A model generated the notes under the pieces. The model did not search any database. It worked only from the letters and a program-made list of their open reading frames with translations, and was not told the origin of the DNA. This document shows positions 31,910 to 39,533 of a stretch of DNA of 43,204 nucleotides, piece by piece. Source of the DNA: Betaproteobacteria bacterium (GTDB lineage Bacteria > Pseudomonadota > Gammaproteobacteria > Burkholderiales > SG8-41); NCBI GenBank assembly GCA_029863175.1, contig JAOTVX010000032.1, positions 1 to 43,204 on the forward strand. Direction: 5' to 3'. The translations under genes and the position numbers were made by a program. Positions within the stretch are counted from its first letter, which is position 1. Each line of letters begins with the position of its first letter.

Positions 31910-32781
31910 CCGGCGAGAAATTCGTCGCCCCCCAAACCGTTCTAGCCACAGATACAATGACGGGGATCCTCGCGAGATTGGGAGGCGCGCTCGCGGCCTA
32001 TCTCAGCCGGCCGAGCCCGAGCTACGAGCCGCTCACGACAAGCCAGCCCGGCCAATTGCGCAGCACGCTGCGGCCGGGTGACGTGCTGCTGGTGGAGGGC
32101 AACACCCGGATCGCCGTCGCGATCAAATACCTGACGCAATCGACCTGGTCGCATGCCGCGTTATATATCGGCGATCGCCTGGCGCAAGCCCCGGACGACC
32201 CCGATCCTCCGGCGCTGATCGAGGCTGATGTGATGGCGGGCGTGCGCGTCGTGCCGCTCAGTCTCTACGAGACGTCCCACACCCGCATTTGCCGCCCCGT
32301 CGGGCTCAGGCGCGCGGACCTTGATCGCATTATCGAGGCGGCCGTCGCCCGCATCGGCGACACTTATGATTTGCGAAACGTTATCGACCTCGCGCGCTAC
32401 CTTTTTCCCACGCCGCCGGTGCCCCAGGGATGGCGCAGGCGCATGATCGCGCTCGGCAGCGGGCAACCTACGCGCGCGATTTGCTCGACCATGATCGCGC
32501 AGCTGTTCCAGTCCGTGTGCTACCCGATCCTTCCGGAAATCGAGAGCCGGCCCGCGCCGCGCCCGGGCTGCGATGATTGCGTGCGGGAGATCTATCACAT
32601 CCGCCACCACAGCCTTTTTGCGCCGCGCGATTTCGACATCTCACCGTACTTCGAGGTGGTCAAGCCGGTGCTCGATGAGACATTCGACTACCACGCGCTC
32701 GTCTGGGCCCGGGGCGAGGGCGCGCCCCCCGGGGAGGCTGTTCACGCGGGCCGCTTGAACTCAAGCTCGAAAGCGGAGTGA
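31906..32781 (+). CDS. NlpC/P60-like (YiiX/YebB-type, permuted papain fold) cysteine hydrolase
   Basis: The 291-residue protein shows the permuted papain-like motifs. LRPGDVLLVEGNTRIAVAIKYLTQSTWSHAALYIGD holds the active-site His in W-S-H-A, and QPTRAICSTMIAQLFQS holds the active-site Cys. The family is linked to amide or ester bond cleavage, including lipid or cell-wall substrates; the substrate here is unknown. No clear signal peptide is present. The ATG overlaps the DUF3179 stop. The end of the transcript is followed by a nested hairpin at 32805. Confidence 0.82.
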   Translation: MTGEKFVAPQTVLATDTMTGILARLGGALAAYLSRPSPSYEPLTTSQPGQLRSTLRPGDVLLVEGNTRIAVAIKYLTQSTWSHAALYIGDRLAQAPDDPDPPALIEADVMAGVRVVPLSLYETSHTRICRPVGLRRADLDRIIEAAVARIGDTYDLRNVIDLARYLFPTPPVPQGWRRRMIALGSGQPTRAICSTMIAQLFQSVCYPILPEIESRPAPRPGCDDCVREIYHIRHHSLFAPRDFDISPYFEVVKPVLDETFDYHALVWARGEGAPPGEAVHAGRLNSSSKAE

Positions 32782-32804
32782 CTCGTGCTGCGTGATGAAT
32801 AAAA

Positions 32805-32845
32805 CGTGACAGGCGATCCCCCTACAGGGGCCGTCTCGGGTCACG
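32805..32845 (+). terminator. Nested hairpin after the NlpC/P60-like gene
   Basis: The inner palindrome CCCCTACAGGGG (32819-32830) is enclosed by CGTGAC (32805-32810) and GTCACG (32840-32845). There is no T tract after it, so it is a weak or Rho-assisted terminator candidate. The TCAC-type heptads after it belong to the 7-bp repeat family. Confidence 0.4.
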
Positions 32846-32884
32846 ATTCACCGATTGCCATTCACCGGTTTCGCATTTATCCGT

Positions 32885-32986
32885 ATCCGTGTTTATCTGC
32901 GGCTGAAATCGGGTTTGGTTTTTTTTAATCGGCGTTCATCGGCGTCTATCGGCGGCTACAGTATGTTCGTTTCTAGACAAGTTCTA
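32885..32986. repeat. Family A intergenic element, copy A5
   Basis: One arm reads ATCCGTGTTTATCTGCGGCT (32885-32904), and a T-rich centre follows. The second arm (32927-32958) has three 10-bp TATCGGCGT-type units. The right terminus (32969-32986) read on the minus strand is TAGAACTTGTCTAGAAAC, whose TAG is the stop of the minus-strand gene. Confidence 0.75.
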
Positions 32987-33586
32987 GTCGCCGCGCGCGT
33001 GAACGCCGGGCGTCCAGCCCGCGGGCGCGAGGTGCGCTTGCGCGAACGTAAGTGCGTCGGGCTCGAGCGCCGGCGCGAGTGCGCAGGTCCAGCGGTTGAG
33101 CCAGCCGATCAGCGCGAGTGCGGAGACAATCTCGATGATCGCGTCCTCCGAGTAATGGTTTTTCAGCTCGCGGATGTGGTCGTCCGTGACGGCGGGCGGG
33201 CAGGCGCCGGCGGCTGCCGCCAGCTCCAGCGCAGCGCGCTCGGCTGAAGAGAACAGCGGACTCGTCCTGAACCGATCCAACGCCTCCACCTTTTCGAGTG
33301 GCACGCTACCGATATGGGCGGCGTTCTCGGCGTTGTGCGCAGCCGTGTAGGCGTCCCCGCAGGCCCGGCTCACGACATAGGCAACCATGAACTTCAGGGC
33401 CTTCGGTACTTCGCCCTCATCCATCATTGCGGCCGAGTGAAGATCGCGGTAAGCGCGGAATACCTTCGGTTTGCGCACCATCGTGAGCCACGTATTGGGC
33501 GGGTATCCTTTCGTCTTCTTCCAGCGTTCCATGTGATCCGAGACTTCGGCGAAGCGTTCGGCTGGAGCGGGTGACACGCGTGGCAT
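32984..33586 (-). CDS. Carboxymuconolactone decarboxylase/AhpD-fold protein without the catalytic cysteines
   Basis: The 200-residue protein has the CMD/AhpD fold: HMERWKKTKGYPPNTWLTMVRKPKVFRAYRDLH, VPKALKFMVAYVVSRACGDAYTAAHNAENAAH, and the later repeat with NHYSEDAIIEIVSALALIGWLNRW. In active AhpD-type enzymes the second block contains C-x-x-C just before the conserved A-x-H. Here the positions are Asp and Thr (C-G-D-A-Y-T-A-A-H), so peroxidase activity is unlikely. The ATG at 33586 has GGAAGG upstream. It is last in a leftward unit after a creatininase and a cupin. Confidence 0.87.
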   Translation of the reverse strand: MPRVSPAPAERFAEVSDHMERWKKTKGYPPNTWLTMVRKPKVFRAYRDLHSAAMMDEGEVPKALKFMVAYVVSRACGDAYTAAHNAENAAHIGSVPLEKVEALDRFRTSPLFSSAERAALELAAAAGACPPAVTDDHIRELKNHYSEDAIIEIVSALALIGWLNRWTCALAPALEPDALTFAQAHLAPAGWTPGVHARGD

Positions 33587-33600
33587 GACCCTTCCTTTCA

Positions 33601-33709
33601 GGTAACCGGTAAGCGGCGAGCGGTAAGAGGTAAGTGGTAAAACGCCTGTTCCGATTGGCGCCGGAAAAGCAAAGCGCTCCACTACTCACCGCTTACTGTT
33701 CACCCCTCC
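33601..33709. repeat. 7-bp-period array with inverted arms (heptad family)
   Basis: The left arm is six consecutive heptads, GGTAACC, GGTAAGC, GGCGAGC, GGTAAGA, GGTAAGT and GGTAAAA (33601-33642). The right arm (33682-33709) is the inverted form with CTACTCA, CCGCTTA and CTGTTCA. The cupin stop codon (33700-33702) is inside a right-arm heptad. Confidence 0.78.
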
Positions 33710-34071
33710 TTGGAAGAGTTTTCCGCGATGTCCGGCACGGGGAAGAAGCAAAGCAACACCAATGGCTCGGAACCGGTGTTGCGCGTGACGTGTTTTTCAC
33801 CCGGAGGAATCAGGATGGTATCGCCGGCTCTCAGCGGATACTTGCCGCTGTCCGCCTCGCTGCAACCTTCGCCCGAAATGACGAAAATGCACTCTTCGAA
33901 GTCCTGGTGGAAATGCGGTCCGCGCGGGATTTCTCCCGGCTTCGGCACTGGGATTTCCACAAGCCGCAAGGTCACTGCCTGCGAGCCTTTCTCGCCCGAG
34001 ACGATCTCGAGCGATTTGCGCCCGGGCAGCCCCATGCTTTTCGCTGCAGATTGGGTGAGGACCTTGGCCAT
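33700..34071 (-). CDS. Small cupin protein
   Basis: The 123-residue single-domain cupin has motif 1 as GPHFHQDFEECIFVISGEG (H-x-H-x-x-x-E-like metal ligands) and motif 2 as PLRAGDTILIPPGEKHVTRNTG. Together they supply a metal site, typically for a small-molecule oxygenase, isomerase or sensor. There is no signal peptide. Its ATG overlaps the creatininase stop by one base (TGATG), so the two are co-translated. The last codons run into a 7-bp array that provides the TGA. Substrate unknown. Confidence 0.87.
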   Translation of the reverse strand: MAKVLTQSAAKSMGLPGRKSLEIVSGEKGSQAVTLRLVEIPVPKPGEIPRGPHFHQDFEECIFVISGEGCSEADSGKYPLRAGDTILIPPGEKHVTRNTGSEPLVLLCFFPVPDIAENSSKEG

Positions 34072-34874
34072 CAGCTCACGATCTTGAAATGCTTGATCTC
34101 CGCCGCGCCGCTCTGTGCTTCGTCGAGCATGCGGAAGATCTCGGCCGACTCCTTCGCAATCGCATCGGCGATGTCGCCAAGCATCTTGAGCCCCTTGTCG
34201 ACGGTCGCATGCTCAGGCGCGCCGTACCATCCGGTCGGAGCAATCGTCCTGATGTCGCGCAGCACCGGTTGGTAGCTGCGCGTCCTGCGCAGCTTGTCCC
34301 ATTTGCGGCCATGCGATTGGTCGGACGAGTAATCGATGCGGTCGAGATGCACCAGATCCGGGCGGTAGGCCAGCACCGCCAGCGCTTCGATCTCGCCGCC
34401 GTGCGTGAGCCCACCACACTCATGGCCATAGAGTTCGGCCGCGACATAGCAGGCCTGGACCACGATGACATCCATGCCCACCTCGCGGTGCAGCCGTTCG
34501 GACGCGAGCGCGAGAGAGGGGATGTTGCCTTCGTGCCAATTCAGGATGAGCAGACGCTTCGCGCCGTGCCTCGCCGTCGACTCGCAGGTTTCCACGACCA
34601 CGCGCTGATAGGTGTCCGGCGTGAGCGTGATCGTGCCCTCGAAGGGCATGTGCATCGGCGTCACGCCGAGCGGACCGCCTGGCAGCACCAGCCCGTCCAT
34701 GCGCTCGGCGACGGCGTGTCCGATCACGTTCGAGGCGTAGATGTCGGTACCCGTGGGAAGATGGGGACCGTGTTGCTCGACGCTGCCCGCCGGCAGGATC
34801 ACGAGCGGGTTCTTCTTGAACTGCGCTGCGATCTCCGGCTGGGTGAGGTCGATGAAGTAGCGGCTGGGCAGCAT
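34071..34874 (-). CDS. Creatininase-family amidohydrolase
   Basis: The 267-residue protein has the creatininase fold and the metal-binding motifs LPAGSVEQHGPHLPTGTD (Glu, His and Asp), LILNWHEGN and GGLTHGGEIEALAVLAY. Family members open cyclic amides such as creatinine or act in cofactor side reactions (for example MftE and FAPy deformylase). The present substrate cannot be read. The first gene of a leftward unit with cupin and CMD-fold genes. Two CGTGAAT heptads lie just upstream of the ATG. Confidence 0.9.
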   Translation of the reverse strand: MLPSRYFIDLTQPEIAAQFKKNPLVILPAGSVEQHGPHLPTGTDIYASNVIGHAVAERMDGLVLPGGPLGVTPMHMPFEGTITLTPDTYQRVVVETCESTARHGAKRLLILNWHEGNIPSLALASERLHREVGMDVIVVQACYVAAELYGHECGGLTHGGEIEALAVLAYRPDLVHLDRIDYSSDQSHGRKWDKLRRTRSYQPVLRDIRTIAPTGWYGAPEHATVDKGLKMLGDIADAIAKESAEIFRMLDEAQSGAAEIKHFKIVS

Positions 34875-34905
34875 AAGTTCCGTGAATCGTGAATCGGGTT
34901 TCGTT

Positions 34906-35037
34906 TAGAACCTAAGAATTAGCCGCAGATAAACGCAGATAAACGCGGATAGAAACCTGAACAAATCGCTGAATCTTCCTTCTTATCGGCTTGTATCGGC
35001 GTTCATCGGCGACCAATAAACACTAAACTTGGTTCTA
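34906..35037. repeat. Family A intergenic element, copy A3, with both termini
   Basis: The left terminus is TAGAACCTAAG and the right terminus, inverted, is TAGAACCAAGT. Between them the left arm (34919-34950) holds 10-bp CGCAGATAAA-type units, and the right arm (34983-35012) holds TATCGGCGTT-type units. With an inverted terminus at each end it looks like a complete 132-bp MITE-sized unit. Confidence 0.75.
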
Positions 35038-35061
35038 GGTTCGGGGTTTTTGTAGATGTGG

Positions 35062-35094
35062 ATCTGTGTTTATCTGCATTTATCTGCGGCTAAT
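35062..35094. repeat. Family A arm in opposite orientation, copy A4
   Basis: Units of the GTTTATCTGC type ending in GCGGCTAATAAAG are the reverse complement of the family-A left arm. It stands alone 25 bases after copy A3 and just downstream of the minus-strand dehydrogenase stop. Confidence 0.6.
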
Positions 35095-35111
35095 AAAGTC
35101 TTGAACACGCT

Positions 35112-36194
35112 TCAGGCGGCGCGTTTTTCGCCGATCTTGGCGCGCGCGTCCTCCATCACCGCGGCAATCGTGATGCTCTGGCCTTTCCTGTCGATCGACT
35201 TGAGCGCCGCATTGACCACCGCGACGGCGACGTTGCCATTGTAGGCGGTGAGCTCGTTGGGTCTGCCGCTTACGCAGCTCTGCGCGAACATCTCAAGCTC
35301 GGCGCGGAACATGTCGCTTTCCGGAAGTTTCAGTTCTTCGCGTTTGCCCCAGCCATCCTTGCCACGCTGGATGTAGAGCGTGGAGGCTTTATGCAGTAGG
35401 TGCGGGGTATCCCAGGTGCCGAAGTCGATTTCGTAGTGCATGAGCGCCTTCTGGCCGAAGACCCGAACGGCGAAGATTCCGGGCGAAGTCCAGCATGAGC
35501 CCACGTAACCGATCTTGCCGTCCCTGAAGCGCAGCAGGGTCATCGACTGGTCGTCGACCTCGGCGCCGACCGGTGAGAGCTTGGAAGCCATCGAGGAGAC
35601 CTCGGCAATTTCGCCGCCCAGCAAGTGGAGCACGTCGAACTGGTGAATCGCGAGCTGCGACAGCGGGCCGCCGGGGGCGCGGTCCTTGTACCAGCGCCAG
35701 GTGCTGGGGGTCAGCTCGAGCGCGCGCTCGTTCGAGAAGTTGGCTTCCATGAACGCGACGCGTCCCAGCTCGCCCGCGCCGATCTTTTCCTTGATGATGC
35801 GGATGCCCGCCATCAGCCGCGCGCTGTGGCCGACGGTGACGGTGACGCCATGCTGCTTCTCGAGCGCCGCGATCTTGAGGCCGTCCTCGAGCGTCTGCGC
35901 GATCGGCTTCTCCGTGTAGACGTGCTTCCTTGCTTTTGCCACTTCTTCGGCGAGCGGGAAGTGCTGCTCGTTCGGCACCGTCAGGACCACGCCCTTGATC
36001 TCGGGATTGGCGAGCAGGGTCTTCATGTCGGGCACGCCGGGCACGCCGAATTCCTCTTCGAACGCAGCGCGCTTCTCTTCGGAGCGGCTGTAGCCGGCAA
36101 CGATTTTCAGCTTGTCGGATTTCTGGACGGCACGGGTGAGCACCTTGGCCCAGCGGCCGAGGCCGACGATGCCGAGCTTGACGGGTGGTGACAT
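35112..36194 (-). CDS. Gfo/Idh/MocA-family oxidoreductase
   Basis: The 360-residue NAD(P)-dependent dehydrogenase has the Rossmann motif LGIVGLGRWAKVLTRAVQ and the family motif KHVYTEKPIAQTLEDG. The substrate-domain segment is VGHSARLMAGIRIIKEKIGAGELGRVAFMEANFSNERALELTPSTWRW. The catalytic helix contains GGPLSQLAIHQFDVLHLLGG, with His in place of the usual Asp-x-x-x-His arrangement kept as Q-F-D. The length equals that of the other family member at 25794, but the two are only distantly alike. Start ATG 36194 (M-S-P-P-V-K-L) is preferred to an upstream in-frame codon. It is divergent from the oxidoreductase at 36319. Confidence 0.9.
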   Translation of the reverse strand: MSPPVKLGIVGLGRWAKVLTRAVQKSDKLKIVAGYSRSEEKRAAFEEEFGVPGVPDMKTLLANPEIKGVVLTVPNEQHFPLAEEVAKARKHVYTEKPIAQTLEDGLKIAALEKQHGVTVTVGHSARLMAGIRIIKEKIGAGELGRVAFMEANFSNERALELTPSTWRWYKDRAPGGPLSQLAIHQFDVLHLLGGEIAEVSSMASKLSPVGAEVDDQSMTLLRFRDGKIGYVGSCWTSPGIFAVRVFGQKALMHYEIDFGTWDTPHLLHKASTLYIQRGKDGWGKREELKLPESDMFRAELEMFAQSCVSGRPNELTAYNGNVAVAVVNAALKSIDRKGQSITIAAVMEDARAKIGEKRAA

Positions 36195-36255
36195 GGAGAC
36201 GATCTCTTGGCGTGCTGTGCTTTGCGACGACGGCCAATATCGTATCACGGTGCGC

Positions 36256-36290
36256 TAGAATCCCGGTTCCGATCCGCCGCCCGGCGGCGG
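36256..36290 (+). promoter_or_regulatory. Possible -10 box and leader hairpin for the oxidoreductase gene
   Basis: TAGAAT (36256-36261) is a plausible -10 preceded by TGCGC, without a good -35. A GC-rich palindrome (CCGCCGCC with GGCGGCGG, 36274-36290) lies in the leader about 30 bases before the start. Confidence 0.3.
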
Positions 36291-36318
36291 CCCGTTAATT
36301 CGCCGAGACAGGAGCCTC

Positions 36319-37293
36319 ATGAAATCGTGCTGGATTCAATCCGAGACCAAAGGCACTTCGTTCCTTTTCCGTGACGTCCCCGAGCCGCAGCCCAAGGCAG
36401 GCGAGATCGTCGTCCGTGTGCGCGCGGCGTCCCTGAACCGCGGGGAGTTGCTTGCCCAATCCGCGCACTACAAGGCCGACGCGCCGCGGCCTGCCGGAGG
36501 CGATGCGGCGGGCGAGGTGCACGCCGTGGGTGAAGGCGTCACCGGATTCAAGTCCGGCGACCGCATCATGGGGCGGGGCCAGGGCTGCTTCGCGGAGTAC
36601 GCGGCCTTGCGCGTTGAACAGGTGGTTCCGGTCCCTGAGCGTCTCTCGTGGGAACAGGCGGCGGCGATTCCGCTGGCATACGTGACCGTGTACGAGATGC
36701 TTTATCCGTACGGCAAGTTGAAAGCCGGGGAGACCCTGCTCGTGGCCGGGGCGTCCTCGGGCGTCGGTGTCGGCTGCATCCAGACCGGTAAGGCGATCGG
36801 CGCGAAGGTGATCGCCACCTCGCGCTCGGCGGAAAAGCTCGCCAAGCTCAAGGCCGTCGGCCTCGACCTCGGGATCGAATCCCGCGACGGGAAGTTTGCC
36901 GAAAAGGTGCTGGAGGCAACGGGCGGCGAGGGCGCCAACCTGGGTATCAACCTGGTCGGCGGCAGCCTATTTCCCGAGCTCGTGCGCTCGCTTGCCAACA
37001 AGGGGCGGCTCGCCATCGTCGGATCCCTCGACGGCTCGAAAGAAGGAATGCTTGATCTCTCGGCGGTGCACGCCAAGCGCCTGCAGATTTACGGTGTCTC
37101 GAACGCGCGCATGTCGCCGGCGGATCGTGCTGAAGCGATGCGCGGGTTCGCGCGCGAGATGCTGCCGATGTTTGGCGACGGACGCATCGTACCGTTGGTC
37201 GACAAGGTATTTCCGTTCGACGAGCTGCCAGCGGCGAAGGCTTATGTCGAGGGCGACGCGCAGGTGGGGAAGGTTGTTGTTCGCCTGGCGTGA
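36319..37293 (+). CDS. Quinone oxidoreductase-like MDR protein, paralogue 1
   Basis: The 324-residue medium-chain dehydrogenase/reductase is of the zinc-free quinone-oxidoreductase type. Marks are RAASLNRGELL near residue 40, the NAD(P) site LLVAGASSGVGVGCIQTGKAIGAKVIATSRS and the tail PLVDKVFPFDELPAAKAYVEGDAQVGKVVVRLA. The structural and catalytic zinc cysteines are absent. ATG 36319 follows CAGGAG. A paralogue of identical length lies at 39534 with the same opening (M-K-S-x-W-I) and long shared blocks. Its TGA stop is in phase with a 7-bp array (TGAGTCG, TGATGGG). With the CoA transferase and thioesterase between the paralogues it may reduce an enoyl or quinone-like intermediate (inference). 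Confidence 0.88.
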   Translation: MKSCWIQSETKGTSFLFRDVPEPQPKAGEIVVRVRAASLNRGELLAQSAHYKADAPRPAGGDAAGEVHAVGEGVTGFKSGDRIMGRGQGCFAEYAALRVEQVVPVPERLSWEQAAAIPLAYVTVYEMLYPYGKLKAGETLLVAGASSGVGVGCIQTGKAIGAKVIATSRSAEKLAKLKAVGLDLGIESRDGKFAEKVLEATGGEGANLGINLVGGSLFPELVRSLANKGRLAIVGSLDGSKEGMLDLSAVHAKRLQIYGVSNARMSPADRAEAMRGFAREMLPMFGDGRIVPLVDKVFPFDELPAAKAYVEGDAQVGKVVVRLA

Positions 37294-37380
37294 GTCGTGA
37301 TGGGTGGCGAGTGACGTGGTCAAACCTTGAATCTTGAACCTTGAACCTTGAACCTTTAACCTTCCTCCTTCCTCCTTCAT
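37291..37380. repeat. 7-bp arrays between the oxidoreductase and the CoA transferase
   Basis: Heptads TGAGTCG, TGATGGG, TGGCGAG and TGACGTG start in the upstream stop codon. They are followed by a second array of CTTGAAC-type heptads (37326-37360) and CTTCCTC-type heptads (37361-37379). No inverted partner of the CTTGAAC array is visible. Confidence 0.7.
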
Positions 37381-37397
37381 TCCCCATCCCTCGACCA

Positions 37398-38582
37398 ATG
37401 GCCGACACGAAACTTCCATTGAGCGGTATCACGGTTCTCGATCTCACTCGCGTGCGCTCGGGGCCGACCGCGGTGCGCCAGCTTGCCGATTACGGCGCCA
37501 ATATCATCAAGATCGAGGATCCCGACGCCAAGGACACGGAGAACAGCGCGTTCGACCGGCGCCAGGGCTCTGATTTCCAGAACCTGCAGCGCAACAAACG
37601 CAGCATGACGCTGAACCTCAAATCCCCCAAAGGGCTTGCCATCTTCAAGCGCATGGTGGAAAAGGCCGACGTCGTCGTCGAAAACTACCGTCCTGGCGTC
37701 AAGCATCGACTGGGCGTCGACTACGAGAGCCTGAAGAAGATCAATCCGCGGCTCGTCTACGCGAGCATCTCGGGCTTCGGCCAAGAGGGGCCTTACCGCG
37801 ACCGGCCGGGCATCGACCAGGTGTTGCAGGGCATGGGCGGTCTCATGTCGATCACCGGCCTGCCAGGACAGGGCCCGGTGCGCACGGGCATCGCGATTTC
37901 AGACATCAGCGCCGGGCTTTTTCTCGCGTTCGGCATCGTGCTGGCGCTGTTCGAGCGGGAGCGCTCGGGCGAGGGCCAGTGGGTGCAGACGTCACTGCTG
38001 CAGGCCATGATTGCCATGCTCGATTTCCAGGCCGCGCGCTGGCTCGTGGATAAGGAGATTCCGCCGCAGGCCGGGAATCGCCATCCGACCGGGATCCCGA
38101 CCGACGTTTTCAAGACCGCGGATGGTCTCATCAACATTGCGGCGTCGGGAGAGCTTTATCCGCGGCTATGCCATGCCATCGGCATGCCCGAGCTCATCAC
38201 GCATCCGGATTATTGCGACTTCAAGGCACGCTCGAAGAACCGTGACGAGCTGCACAGGGTCATCGGAGAGCGCCTTTTGACCCAGAGCTCTGCGGAATGG
38301 ATCGAGATTCTCAACAAGGCGGGTGTCGCCTGCGGGCCGATCTATAACATGCAACAGGTTTTTGCCGATCCGCAGGTCCAGACGCTTGGCATGGCGCAGC
38401 CAGTGACGCATCCCAAGCTCGGGAAGATTAACCTGGTTGGACAGGGCGTAACGCTGACTCGCACGCCGCCCCGCCTGCGCTCAGCGGCGCCCGATCGCGG
38501 GGAGCACACCCGGGAAGTTCTCGAGGAATACGGAGTGGACGCGGGGACCATTCCGGAGTTGAAGCAGCAGGGAATCATCTGA
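37398..38582 (+). CDS. CaiB/BaiF (class III) CoA transferase
   Basis: The 394-residue class III CoA transferase has an N-terminal LSGITVLDLTRVRSGPTAVRQLADYGANIIKIEDPDAKD, a central RLVYASISGFGQEGPYRDRPGIDQVLQGMGGLMSITG and the catalytic Asp in TGIAISDISAGLFLAFGI. The later IYNMQQVFADPQVQTLGMAQPVTHP is also typical. It moves CoA between acyl groups, so it likely activates an organic acid for breakdown. The frame extends upstream through the CTTGAAC array, but the family start is at ATG 37398 (M-A-D-T-K-L-P-L-S). Neighbours are an MDR reductase and a hotdog thioesterase. Confidence 0.93.
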   Translation: MADTKLPLSGITVLDLTRVRSGPTAVRQLADYGANIIKIEDPDAKDTENSAFDRRQGSDFQNLQRNKRSMTLNLKSPKGLAIFKRMVEKADVVVENYRPGVKHRLGVDYESLKKINPRLVYASISGFGQEGPYRDRPGIDQVLQGMGGLMSITGLPGQGPVRTGIAISDISAGLFLAFGIVLALFERERSGEGQWVQTSLLQAMIAMLDFQAARWLVDKEIPPQAGNRHPTGIPTDVFKTADGLINIAASGELYPRLCHAIGMPELITHPDYCDFKARSKNRDELHRVIGERLLTQSSAEWIEILNKAGVACGPIYNMQQVFADPQVQTLGMAQPVTHPKLGKINLVGQGVTLTRTPPRLRSAAPDRGEHTREVLEEYGVDAGTIPELKQQGII

Positions 38583-38588
38583 TTCCGG

Positions 38589-38766
38589 TTTAGCCGCCGA
38601 TGGAAGCGGGTAAATAGTGAATGGTGAATGGAAAATGCGACAATCACCACACCGCGAGATTCAGTTACTCCTCACTACTCACTACGCACGATTCACGGGT
38701 GTTGTCGGCGTGTGTCTGCGTTTATCTGTGGCTCATTATGTTCGTTGTGTTCTGAGACCTGTTCTA
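38589..38766. repeat. Nested family A and 7-bp element, copy A7
   Basis: Outer family-A parts are TTAGCCGCCGATGG at 38589 and, inverted, a CTGCGTTTATCTGTGGCT arm at 38716 plus the terminus TAGAACAGGTCTCAGAAC (minus strand, plus 38749-38766). Between them are heptad arms (TAAATAG, TGAATGG, TGAATGG at 38611-38631; inverted TCACTAC units near 38670-38690). So a 7-bp array lies inside a family-A element. Confidence 0.7.
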
Positions 38767-38784
38767 GACTGAAATGATTTCTTG

Positions 38785-39252
38785 ATGGGCGACAAGCAAG
38801 CCGCACGGGGGCGAAAAGACACGCGCGCAACGCGTCTGCGCAGCGCCCGTGAGCTCTTCCGCATCGGATTGCCGCAAGTGCTGGGTGTGCGCCTGCGCTC
38901 GCTCACGCCGCAGCGGGTGGCTGCCGAGATGCGCGTGAAGCCGGCGCACTTCAATCGCAACCGGCGGGTCGGCGGCGGCGTGCTCATGGCGTTTGCCGAC
39001 GTGATGGGCGCAGCAGGCGCGGTCGCGAACCGGCCGCTCGGCTTCCGTGGTGGGACGCTCGAATCCAAAACGAACTTCTTTGCCGCGGCCACGGGCCCGG
39101 CGCTGACAGCCGTCTCCGTGCCGCTTCACATCGGCCGCACGACCTCGGTATGGCAGACGACGATCCGTAACAAGGGCGGGCGGATCATCGCCATCGTCAC
39201 GCAGACCCAGATGAGCCTGCCGCCGTCTCTTTCGGGGAATGGCCAGGAATGA
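38785..39252 (+). CDS. Hotdog-fold thioesterase (PaaI-like)
   Basis: The 155-residue protein has a hotdog thioesterase domain: VRLRSLTPQRVAAEMRVKPAHFNRNRRVGGGVLMAFADVMGAAGAV, where the usual H-G-G-x-x-x-x-x-x-D of PaaI is R-V-G-G-G-V-L-M-A-F-A-D, then LESKTNFFAAATGPALTAVSVPLHIGRTTSVWQTTIRNKGGRIIAIVTQTQM. Such enzymes hydrolyse aromatic or aliphatic acyl-CoAs. No ribosome site precedes ATG 38785 (TTG 38782 is an alternative). Next to the CoA transferase, a role in acyl-CoA turnover is likely. The TGA stop is the first unit of a 7-bp array. Confidence 0.83.
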   Translation: MGDKQAARGRKDTRATRLRSARELFRIGLPQVLGVRLRSLTPQRVAAEMRVKPAHFNRNRRVGGGVLMAFADVMGAAGAVANRPLGFRGGTLESKTNFFAAATGPALTAVSVPLHIGRTTSVWQTTIRNKGGRIIAIVTQTQMSLPPSLSGNGQE

Positions 39253-39515
39253 GGGATGAGGGATGAGGGAACAACCCATGGCAGAAGGTGGAAGGCAGAG
39301 GGATCATGGAGGGCTTTTCGTACATGCCACCCTTGGCGTTGTCTTCGCGCCCTTCCGAAGGCCGTGACCAGTGACAGGTGACTTGTGATCGGGCTTACCC
39401 ATTTTTGAAACCCTATCCGCAATCCTTCGCGGCCTTTGCGCCCTTGGCGGTGAAGCTTTTCTTTTCCTCCGCGTCCTTGGCGTCTTGGCGGTAAAGCTTT
39501 CTTGTTAGTCGTCAC
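39250..39515. repeat. 7-bp array and family E (GGCG-rich) arrays
   Basis: Three exact heptads TGAGGGA (39250-39270) begin in the thioesterase stop. Further on are more heptads (TGACAGG type, about 39366-39388). A different array of the CCTTGGCGG type follows (39428-39502), with two blocks, GCGCCCTTGGCGGTGAAG and GCGTCCTTGGCGTCTTGG. No gene is visible in this gap. Confidence 0.65.
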
Positions 39516-39533
39516 TCATCGAGACAAAGAGAA

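Noticed and set aside
33601..33709. A CRISPR-like array suggested by regularly spaced repeats
   Set aside because: The units are contiguous 7-bp repeats without spacers, and no cas gene is present; the same holds for the 10-bp and 13-bp families.
37341..37397. Extra N-terminal residues of the CoA transferase encoded by the CTTGAAC array
   Set aside because: The extension is a translation of a tandem repeat, and the family begins at ATG 37398.
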